Source of the DNA: Terrabacter sp. 28 | GTDB lineage: Bacteria > Actinomycetota > Actinomycetes > Actinomycetales > Dermatophilaceae | Assembly: GCA_000955875.1 (NCBI GenBank) | Contig: JYOE01000015.1 | Coordinates: forward strand, 124,746 to 188,745 | Direction of reading: 5' to 3' | DNA: 64,000 nt | Shown here: positions 57,478-64,000 of the stretch, in pieces | Layout of the letters: each line of letters begins with the position of its first letter | Numbering within the stretch: position 1 is the first letter of the stretch | Program-made: the position numbers and the translations under genes | Notes under the pieces: model-generated | The model's database searches: none | What the model saw: only the letters and a program-made list of their open reading frames with translations | What the model was told of the DNA's origin: nothing

Positions 57478-59049
57478 TCAGTTGACCCCGACGCCCGACC
57501 AGGCGGCGGCGGTCGCCGTGGCCTCCGGGCTCGTGGCGCCGTAGAGGTCCTTGGCGGCCTGCACCATGCCGGCGCGGGCGCCCGCGTAGTCGGTGCTCGA
57601 CACCCAGTAGGTGGTGAGCGCGCGGTACCAGATGGCGGCGGCCTTGTCGTGGCCGATGCCCGTGAGCGTCGCGCCGTTGCACGCCGTGCTGCTGTGCGTG
57701 GCCCCGCCGATCACCTTGGTGCCGGTGCCCTCCGAGAGGAGGTAGAACAGGTGGTTGCCGACGCCCGAGCTGTAGTGGACGTCGAGGGTGCCGACCGTCT
57801 TGCTCCAGCAGTCGGCCGATGCGCCGTCCTTGCTCGGCTTGTCCATCCAGCGCAGCGGGGTGCCGGAGGTGTTGATCTTCTCGCCGATGAGGTAGTCACC
57901 CTGGTCGGCGGCGTTGGCGGCGTAGAACTCCACCATCGTGCCCATCACGTCGGACGTCGACTCGTTGAGGCCACCGGACTCGCGGCGGTAGGCGAGGCCC
58001 GCAGTGGCGGACGTGACGCCGTGCGTCATCTCGTGGCCCGCGACGTCGAGGGAGACGAGCGGGGTGTAGCTGCCGCTGCCGTCGCCGTAGCGCATGCAGA
58101 AGCAGGCGTCCGACCACGAGGCGTTGACCCAGCCGCTGCCGACGTGCACGAGGCTCTTGGCGGCGACGCCGTTGTTCTTGATCCCGTTGCGGCTGAAGAC
58201 GTTCTTGTAGAAGTCCCACGTCTTGGCGACGCCGAATGCGGCGTCCACGGCAGCCGTCTGCCGGTTGGAGTTCGAGCCCGTGCCCCAGACGTTGTCGGCG
58301 TCCGTGTAGAGCGTGCCGCTCGTCGTCGAGGTCGAGCCGTTGTTGGCGTCCTCGGTGCGGGCGCCACCGCGGGTGCCGTCGATGAGCTGGTACGACCCGC
58401 CGGAGAGGGTCGACTCGAGCGGCACGGTGCCGAGGTAGAGACTCTGACCGCTGCCCGTGTCGGTCTGCTCGGTGGCCCACTGGTCCACGACGGCACCGGA
58501 GCGGGCGTCGACGAAGACGACCTTGCCGGCGGGCTCCTGGTGGGCGCCGACGCCGTCGACCTGGGTCTTCCACACCAGGCGGGCCGGGCCGTACGCGTAC
58601 ACGGCGAGCGTGGGCGACGAGGTGCGCACCGTGAAGCCGGCGTCGCGGGCGGCCGTGGCGGCCGCTGCCTGTCCCGTCACGAGGGGGGTGGTGGACGCGA
58701 CGCGCACGGCGCTGGACGCAGCGTTGACACCCTTCCAGGCGCCGGCCTTGTCGGTGTGGACGACGACGTCGCCACCGACGACGGGCAGGCCCTTGAACGT
58801 GCGGTCGAAGCGGGCGTGGGTGGTGCCGTCGCGGTCGGTCGTGACGCTCTTGCCCTGCAGTGCCTGGTCGTTGTCGAGACCGAAGGCGTTGCCGTGGGCC
58901 CGAGCGGCGGCCATGGCTCGCTCGATGCCGACGTTGCCGGACCCGGCCTGCTGGCCGGCTGCCTGCGCGCCGCTCGTGGCGACGGTCGCGAGGGCGGTGG
59001 CGGCGATCGCAGCGGTGGCGACCGTCGTCGTGATGAAGCTCTTCTTCAA
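57478..59049 (-). CDS. Secreted M4-family (thermolysin-like) metalloprotease
   Basis: 523 residues from a TTG with an AGGAGA ribosome binding site. Signal peptide of about 31 residues, an FTP/PepSY-type propeptide (to about 200), then the catalytic domain with zinc motif HEMTH at 339-343 and the third zinc Glu in GGLNESTSD. The C-terminal alpha domain carries a His in TLDVHYSSGVGNH. Secreted as a zymogen and self-processed. Two close Cys residues (ACFCMRY) precede the zinc site, which is uncommon in thermolysin. Confidence 0.93.
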   Translation of the reverse strand: MKKSFITTTVATAAIAATALATVATSGAQAAGQQAGSGNVGIERAMAAARAHGNAFGLDNDQALQGKSVTTDRDGTTHARFDRTFKGLPVVGGDVVVHTDKAGAWKGVNAASSAVRVASTTPLVTGQAAAATAARDAGFTVRTSSPTLAVYAYGPARLVWKTQVDGVGAHQEPAGKVVFVDARSGAVVDQWATEQTDTGSGQSLYLGTVPLESTLSGGSYQLIDGTRGGARTEDANNGSTSTTSGTLYTDADNVWGTGSNSNRQTAAVDAAFGVAKTWDFYKNVFSRNGIKNNGVAAKSLVHVGSGWVNASWSDACFCMRYGDGSGSYTPLVSLDVAGHEMTHGVTSATAGLAYRRESGGLNESTSDVMGTMVEFYAANAADQGDYLIGEKINTSGTPLRWMDKPSKDGASADCWSKTVGTLDVHYSSGVGNHLFYLLSEGTGTKVIGGATHSSTACNGATLTGIGHDKAAAIWYRALTTYWVSSTDYAGARAGMVQAAKDLYGATSPEATATAAAWSGVGVN

Positions 59050-59541
59050 GGCGTTCTCCTGGCTACCGAGGTACCCCCGAGGGCGGTCGGATGACCTGCC
59101 GCAACAGTTGTCGGTGACCGGGGTGCGCGCCAGTCAGGAGGCGCAATGTTTGCCATCGCTTGAAGGACATTTTGTCGAGGGGAAGGTCATTTCCCAGACA
59201 ATTCCCAGCGAGGACGGCGGGGCGCGACCAGGCCGTGTCGGGGACTCCCGGACATGGGGCGGGCGAGGGGCGGGATGCAGGGGGGTTGCATCTCGTCCCT
59301 CGCCCGGTGCGTCGTCCACATTGGGGGGCGGGACTTCGCGATGCGCCAAGGGTCTCAGGGGGGAGGAGACGGCGGGGAGGGTAGGTTCGCACGCCTTGGC
59401 GGTGAAACCAATCTTCCCCCTCGAGGAGGGTGCAGTCGACGGTTCACTGAATCCTTGAACAAGTCTTTACCTAATGTCGACGTGCGCATAAAGGGGCATC
59501 CAGCGCATCGCCGCCAAGTCCGTCGAAGACGCGTCAGAACG
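59050..59541. other. 492-bp gap upstream of the M4 protease gene
   Basis: No convincing gene. The base composition is more AT-rich than the rest, especially 59150-59210 and 59440-59500, as expected for regulatory DNA upstream of a secreted protease. Several direct and inverted words occur (for example GGGGAAGG and TTCCC near 59180-59205), but no operator consensus is recognised. The 3' end abuts the stop of the HelD gene, so promoters here would serve the protease. Confidence 0.35.
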
Positions 59542-61854
59542 TCACGAAAGCACCGTCATCCGGTGCGCCGCGCGCGTCAGAGCGACGTAGAGGACGCGTA
59601 CGCCCCCGGGCGACTCGCGGGTGATCTCGGCAGGGTCGACGACGACGGTCGCGTCGTACTCGAGGCCCTTCGTCGACATCGGGTCGACGACCTGGACGCG
59701 ACCCTCGGGCTCGGCGAGCGGAGCCAGGGCCGCGGCGTGCCGGGCCGGGGTGACGACCGCGATGGCCCCCTCGACCTGGTCGAGCAGCGCGTCGACGGCG
59801 GCCCGGACGCTCGCGAGCGGGTCGGCTCCGAGCGGCGCCTCGACCGGGTGCACCCCGGTCTCGCGCACCGCCTGCGGGATGTCGGCGTCGGGCACCTCGC
59901 GGCGCACGACCTCGGCGGCGTAGTCGAAGATCTCGCGGGCGTTGCGGTAGTTGGTGTCCATGTGGAACGACTGGCGCCCCTGAGTGCCGAAGGCCTCCTC
60001 GCGGGCCGCGGCGGCCTCGGCGGCGTCGGGCCAGGAAGCCTGGGCGGCGTCGCCGACGACGGTCCACGACGCGTAGCGGCCGCGCCGTCCGATCATCCGC
60101 CACTGCATGGGGGAGAGGTCCTGGGCCTCGTCGACGAGCACGTGCGCGTACTCCTCGGGCCGCCCGACGCGACCGGCGAGCAACCGCTCGCGCGGCTCGG
60201 TGCGCACGACGGGCGCGCCCTCGTCGCGGGCGGCGCTGCGCACGGGCTGCACCTCGGTGACGCCGTACTGGCTGAGGTCGTCGAGCTCCTCGATCTCGTA
60301 GAAGCCGCGCTCCTCCTTCGGGGCCTCCTGCACGGCGCCGAGGCGGGCGGCGAGGTCGTCGACGAGGGCGACGTCGGCGACCGACCAGGAGCCGACCTCG
60401 AGAGCGTGGCGGAACGACGCGGCGAGTGCCTCGACCTCGTCGTCGCGCAGGCTGCCGCGGGCGTGCCGACGCACGAGCTCGGGGTCGCCGAGCCAGAGCA
60501 GCACCTCGCGCGGGTCGACCTGGGGCCACCAGGCCTCCATGAACGACTCGACGTCGAGGTGGTCCTCCCACTTGTCGAGGAACTCGGCCTTGGCGTCGCG
60601 GTCGCCGGTGATGCCGAGCGACGACCAGGCCGCCTCGCCGAGGGCAGCCTGGGCAGCCGCGGTCGCGGTGTTGCGCTGGTGCTGGCGCAGCACCTGCGAG
60701 CGCACCCGGTCGAGGTCGCGGGCCTCGAGGCGCACGGGACGACCGGCCACCATCGCGCGGAACTCCGTGGGGGACTCGGGGACCCGGCCGCGCGCCGCCG
60801 CGCCGAGGAGGCCCCGGATGCGGGTCGAGCCCTTGATGCGCGCGACGTCGGGCGGGTCGAGCCGCTCGGTGCCGACGACGTCGAGCACGTCGCCGAGGGC
60901 GCGAAGGACGACGCTCTCCTCACCGAGCGACGGGAGCACCCGCTCGATGTAGGCCGTGTAGGCGCCGGAAGGGCCGACGACGAGGATGCCGCCCGACTCG
61001 AACCGTCGCCGGTCGGAGTAGAGCAGGTAGGCGGCGCGGTGCAGGGCCACGACCGTCTTTCCGGTGCCGGGGCCACCGGTGATCTCGGTGACGCCGCGCG
61101 CGCTGGCGCGGATGGCCTCGTCCTGGTGCGCCTGGATGGTCGCGACGATGTCACGCATGCGCTCGCCACGGCTGCGGGTGAGCGCGGCCATGAGGGCGCC
61201 GTCGCCCACGACGACGAGGTCGTCGGGCGCCTCGGGGACCATGAGGTCGTCCTCGATGCCGATGACCGTGGTGCCGCGGCTGCGCAGCACGCGTCGGCGC
61301 AGCACGCCCATCGGCTGGGTCGGCGTGGCGCGGTAGAAGGGGGACGCGGCGGGTGCACGCCAGTCGATGACGAGCGGCTCGTAGTCGTCGTCGCGCACGC
61401 CGAGTCGTCCGATGTAGCGGATCTCGCGGTCGTCGCCCGACGCCTCTCGCGCGTGCCCGTTGCCCGACACGTCGCCGGCCTTCGCCGCGCGCAGCATCGC
61501 GTGGTCGATGTCGAGCCTCCCGAAGACGAGGCCCTCGTACTGGGTGTCGAGGGCCGACCGTCGCTTGGCGGCGTGGAACATCAGGGCGTCGCGCTCGAAC
61601 AGGCCGGCGCCCTCGGCGTCGCCGATCTCGACCTGCCGGCCGAACTGGCTGCGGGCCAGGCCCTCGGCCTGGACGACGTCGGCGCGCAGGCCGGCCTTCT
61701 CGAGCTCCTCGTGCACGCGGTCGACGTGCGCCTGCTCGACGGCGATCTCGCGCGCGAGCTCGTCGGGGATGCTCTTGGTCGACACCGGCGAGACGTCGCG
61801 CGATCCGGGCGCGCTGCTCCGCTGGGACGATGCGTTCGAAGTGCTCACTGACAT
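59542..61854 (-). CDS. HelD-type RNA polymerase-associated helicase (UvrD-like)
   Basis: 770 residues. An N-terminal coiled coil (about 30-75), then Walker A GGPGTGKT at about 259-266, Walker B/DEAQD in LVDEAQDLSPMQW, and later SF1 motifs (TNYRNAREI, MSTKGLEYD, LYVALTRAAHR). The short N-terminus and split helicase core fit HelD of the actinobacterial class II, which removes stalled RNA polymerase and, as HelR, can give rifamycin tolerance. No rifamycin-associated element was recognised upstream. ATG with CAGAGT six bases before it. Confidence 0.88.
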   Translation of the reverse strand: MSVSTSNASSQRSSAPGSRDVSPVSTKSIPDELAREIAVEQAHVDRVHEELEKAGLRADVVQAEGLARSQFGRQVEIGDAEGAGLFERDALMFHAAKRRSALDTQYEGLVFGRLDIDHAMLRAAKAGDVSGNGHAREASGDDREIRYIGRLGVRDDDYEPLVIDWRAPAASPFYRATPTQPMGVLRRRVLRSRGTTVIGIEDDLMVPEAPDDLVVVGDGALMAALTRSRGERMRDIVATIQAHQDEAIRASARGVTEITGGPGTGKTVVALHRAAYLLYSDRRRFESGGILVVGPSGAYTAYIERVLPSLGEESVVLRALGDVLDVVGTERLDPPDVARIKGSTRIRGLLGAAARGRVPESPTEFRAMVAGRPVRLEARDLDRVRSQVLRQHQRNTATAAAQAALGEAAWSSLGITGDRDAKAEFLDKWEDHLDVESFMEAWWPQVDPREVLLWLGDPELVRRHARGSLRDDEVEALAASFRHALEVGSWSVADVALVDDLAARLGAVQEAPKEERGFYEIEELDDLSQYGVTEVQPVRSAARDEGAPVVRTEPRERLLAGRVGRPEEYAHVLVDEAQDLSPMQWRMIGRRGRYASWTVVGDAAQASWPDAAEAAAAREEAFGTQGRQSFHMDTNYRNAREIFDYAAEVVRREVPDADIPQAVRETGVHPVEAPLGADPLASVRAAVDALLDQVEGAIAVVTPARHAAALAPLAEPEGRVQVVDPMSTKGLEYDATVVVDPAEITRESPGGVRVLYVALTRAAHRMTVLS

Positions 61855-61900
61855 CCAAGGACTCTGAGGGGCGCCTCGGCGGCGCGGGAACCATCAAGTC

Positions 61901-61906
61901 TACTGT
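61901..61906 (+). promoter_or_regulatory. -10 element of the GNAT gene
   Basis: TACTGT, 6-nt spacer CATCGC, ATG at 61913. Leaderless type; identical hexamer and spacing to 4817-4822. Confidence 0.5.
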
Positions 61907-61912
61907 CATCGC

Positions 61913-62542
61913 ATGCCCGCACCCGCCTGCATACCGCCCACCGGCGCGCCGCTCGTCGGCCGCTTCGTCCGGCTCGACGTGATGACGCCCGCCGACGCCT
62001 CCGGGCTCTTCCCGGTCTTCGCCGACCGGCGTTGCTACGAGGAGGGATACGCGATGTCGCGGGCGCACGAGAGCGTCACCGACACGGAGGCGGTCGTGAG
62101 CGCCTACGTCGCGGCTCGGGAGGCGGGGCGGACGGCATACACGATCAGACTCGTCGCCGACGGGGACCTCGGTCCGGAGGGAACGGTCGTCGGCACGAGC
62201 TCGCTCGGCGACGTCGACACGGCCCGCGAGCACGTGCACCTCGGTTGGACGATGTACGGCTCGCGCTGGTGGGGCACCCGGGTCAACCCCGAGAGCAAGC
62301 TGCTCCTGCTCGAGCACGCCTTCGACACGTGCGGGTTCGGGCGGGTGAAGATCCAGACCGACGTGGTCAACACGCGGTCGCGCGCCGCGATCCTCAAGCT
62401 CGGCGCGACCTTCGAGGGGATCACCCGGCGCGACGTGCGACGGGCCGACGGGTCGTGGCGCGACTCGGCCGTCCACTCGATCCTCGTCGACGAGTGGCCC
62501 AGCGTGCGGGCAGGGCTGCTGGCCCGGCTGGACGGCCCCTAG
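61913..62542 (+). CDS. RimJ/RimL-type GNAT acetyltransferase
   Basis: 209 residues. GRFVRLDVMTPADASGLF at the start, VVGTSSLGDVD, HVHLGWTMYGSRWWGTRVNPESKLLLLEHAF and VKIQTDVVNTRSRAAILKLGATFEGITR are the strands and acetyl-CoA helix of RimJ/RimL-like enzymes. Acceptor unknown (protein N-terminus or small molecule). Its stop TAG is the first part of the purD -10 hexamer. Confidence 0.88.
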   Translation: MPAPACIPPTGAPLVGRFVRLDVMTPADASGLFPVFADRRCYEEGYAMSRAHESVTDTEAVVSAYVAAREAGRTAYTIRLVADGDLGPEGTVVGTSSLGDVDTAREHVHLGWTMYGSRWWGTRVNPESKLLLLEHAFDTCGFGRVKIQTDVVNTRSRAAILKLGATFEGITRRDVRRADGSWRDSAVHSILVDEWPSVRAGLLARLDGP

Positions 62543-62545
62543 GCT
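62540..62545 (+). promoter_or_regulatory. -10 element of purD
   Basis: TAGGCT overlapping the GNAT stop codon, 7-nt spacer to the GTG at 62553. Confidence 0.45.
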
Positions 62546-62552
62546 GGGCGCC

Positions 62553-63830
62553 GTGAAGGTCCTCGTCCTCGGCTCCGGCGCCCGTGAACACGCAATCGTC
62601 AAGGCCGTCGCGGCCGATCCCGAGGTCGACGCGGTGATCGCCGCGCCCGGCAACCCGGGCATCGACGCGACCGCTCTCTGCGTGCCCGTCGACATCCTCG
62701 ACGGCGAGGCCGTCGCGGCGGTCGCCCGAGAGCACGAGGTCGACCTCGTCGTCGTCGGCCCCGAGGCACCCCTCGTCGCAGGGGTTGCCGACGTATGCCG
62801 TGCGGCCGGGTTCGCCGTCTTCGGCCCCTCCGCCGAGGCCGCGCGCCTCGAGGGCAGCAAGTCCTTCGCCAAGGAGGTCATGGCCGCCGCCGACGTGCCG
62901 ACCGCGCTCGCGCACGTGTGCACGACGATGGACGAGGTCGAGGCGGCCCTCGACGCGCTGGGAGCGCCGCACGTCGTCAAGGACGACGGCCTCGCTGCGG
63001 GTAAGGGTGTCGTCGTGACGGACTCGCGCGAGGTCGCGCTGGAGCACGCCCGAGCGTGCCTCGCCAAGCCCGGCGGCCGCCTCGTCGTCGAGGAGTTCCT
63101 CGACGGGCCCGAGGTCTCCGTCTTCTGCGTCAGCGACGGCGAGACGGTCGTGGCCCTCTCGCCTGCGCAGGACTTCAAGCGCGTCGGCGACGACGATGCC
63201 GGTCTCAACACCGGTGGCATGGGCGCCTACTCACCGCTGGACTGGGCACCCGACGGGCTCGCCGACGAGGTCGTCGCGCGGGTGGCGCAGCCGACCGTCG
63301 ACGAGATGCGCCGCCGCGGCACGCCGTTCGTGGGTGCGCTCTACGTCGGCCTCGCGCTGACGTCGCGCGGTCCCAGGGTCATCGAGTTCAACGCCAGGTT
63401 CGGCGACCCGGACGGGCAGGCGTCGATCGCCCGACTCGAGACGCCGTTCGCCCAGCTGCTCCTGGCTGCGGCCACCGGAGGTCTGGGCGAGTTCGGCCGG
63501 CTGCGCTGGTCGGGCGACCACGCCGTGGTCGTCGTGGTGGCGTCGGCCGGCTACCCGGAGTCTCCCCGCACCGGTGACCCGATCACGGGTCTCGACGCCG
63601 CCGCGGAGGTGCCCGGCGTCGTGGTGCTCCACGCCGGCACCCGTCTCGACGAGGAGGGTTCGCTGGTCTCGGCCGGCGGGCGCGTGCTCGACGTCGTCGC
63701 GGTGGGGTCATCCCTCGCGAAGGCGAGGAAGGCGGCGTACGACGCGGTGGGCGTCATCGAGCTGGACGGCTCGCACCACCGCAGCGACATCGCGCTGCGC
63801 GCCGAGCGCGGCGAGATCACCGTCGGCTGA
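62553..63830 (+). CDS. purD: Phosphoribosylamine-glycine ligase
   Basis: 425 residues, GTG start. ATP-grasp enzyme of purine synthesis, step two. VLVLGSGAREHAI (N-domain), GPEAPLVAGVAD, VVKDDGLAAGKGVVV (ATP-grasp loop), DAGLNTGGMGAYSP and RVIEFNARFGDPD (metal Glu/Asn) are all intact. Cytoplasmic. Normal length, no fusion to purN/purM. Confidence 0.97.
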   Translation: MKVLVLGSGAREHAIVKAVAADPEVDAVIAAPGNPGIDATALCVPVDILDGEAVAAVAREHEVDLVVVGPEAPLVAGVADVCRAAGFAVFGPSAEAARLEGSKSFAKEVMAAADVPTALAHVCTTMDEVEAALDALGAPHVVKDDGLAAGKGVVVTDSREVALEHARACLAKPGGRLVVEEFLDGPEVSVFCVSDGETVVALSPAQDFKRVGDDDAGLNTGGMGAYSPLDWAPDGLADEVVARVAQPTVDEMRRRGTPFVGALYVGLALTSRGPRVIEFNARFGDPDGQASIARLETPFAQLLLAAATGGLGEFGRLRWSGDHAVVVVVASAGYPESPRTGDPITGLDAAAEVPGVVVLHAGTRLDEEGSLVSAGGRVLDVVAVGSSLAKARKAAYDAVGVIELDGSHHRSDIALRAERGEITVG

Positions 63831-63866
63831 GGCGAACCCTCGGGGCCGAGCCGGACTCTTCCAGAC

Positions 63867-64000
63867 ATGAGCTTCGAGACCATGACTCGAGAACCACCCC
63901 TCACCGGGTCGACGCCGGTGCTGGGCGACAGGGAGCTGTGGGCTCGTCTCGACGGCGCTGACGGAGCAGCGCTGACGCAGCTCTACCGGCGTCACTGCGA
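63867..64000 (+). CDS. Probable sigma-70 family (ECF-type) RNA polymerase sigma factor, partial
   Basis: Only the first 44 codons are in the window; the frame is open to the end. The sequence DRELWARLDGADGAALTQLYRRHC looks like the start of region 2 of ECF sigma factors (pattern ELWxRLxxGDxxAxxxLYxRH). No identity to a numbered ECF group is claimed. Confidence 0.55.
   Translation, partial: MSFETMTREPPLTGSTPVLGDRELWARLDGADGAALTQLYRRHC

Noticed and set aside
61855..61912. Rifamycin-associated element upstream of the HelD gene.
   Set aside because: No long inverted repeat is present between the two divergent start codons.

Overview
The window is high-GC (roughly 70-73% by eye), gene-dense chromosomal DNA from an actinobacterium. 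A member of the Micrococcales, most likely Intrasporangiaceae (Janibacter/Knoellia/Phycicoccus/Terrabacter-like), fits best. The supporting signs are an HspR/HAIR heat-shock regulon, an LprG-P55-type lipoprotein and exporter pair, GAF-ANTAR proteins, DUF3151 next to class II aldolase, a class I LysRS, a HelD helicase, many GTG starts, 4-bp stop/start overlaps and leaderless-type promoters. Genus is inference only. I see no phage, insertion sequence, CRISPR array, rRNA or convincing tRNA, so this looks like core chromosome.

Layout. 0-12.7 kb: FAD oxidoreductase, ComB-like phosphatase, CAP-domain protein, FrnE/DsbA-like oxidoreductase with a Cys-rich tail, several alpha/beta hydrolases, a membrane-anchored alpha/beta hydrolase, small conserved unknowns, an APH-like kinase, dienelactone hydrolase, PhoD phosphatase and a nucleotidyltransferase. 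12.7-24 kb: the heat-shock block dnaK-grpE-dnaJ-hspR and clpB, both preceded by HAIR operators. Between them lie a 1034-residue sensor kinase/response regulator ending in an ANTAR RNA-binding domain, a stand-alone GAF-ANTAR protein, and a mini DivIVA gene. 24-34.7 kb: HAD phosphatase plus a coiled-coil membrane protein, LprG-like lipoprotein with P55-like MFS exporter, hydrolase plus exonuclease III, an SDR, then an MprF-like aminoacyl-lipid synthase translationally coupled to a truncated alanyl-tRNA synthetase paralogue, and pyrE. 34.7-43 kb: conserved unknowns, LemA, a TolB-like propeller, an MDMPI-SnoaL fusion, DedA, a SpoU methyltransferase, and a divergent pair of citrate synthase genes, one fused to a DNA-binding domain, around tandem operators. 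43-51.8 kb: ABC exporter and two-component system, M24 peptidase, a second FAD oxidoreductase, a GNAT and a lipoprotein. 51.9-64 kb: fba, DUF3151, Cof-type HAD, purA, class I lysS, M4 metalloprotease, HelD-type helicase, GNAT, purD and the start of a probable sigma factor.

The most unusual signals are these: (1) an 8-mer, CGGCATAC, occurring at least 31 times on both strands, in genes in every frame and, out of proportion, in gaps; (2) the coupled MprF-like/AlaRS-like gene pair, a possible two-gene counterpart of mycobacterial LysX; (3) a shared leader element upstream of both ANTAR genes, with a possible Shine-Dalgarno-masking stem; (4) the HTH-citrate synthase with its tandem TTGA-N5-TCAA operators; (5) a recurring promoter layout with a -10 hexamer 6-8 nt before the start codon.
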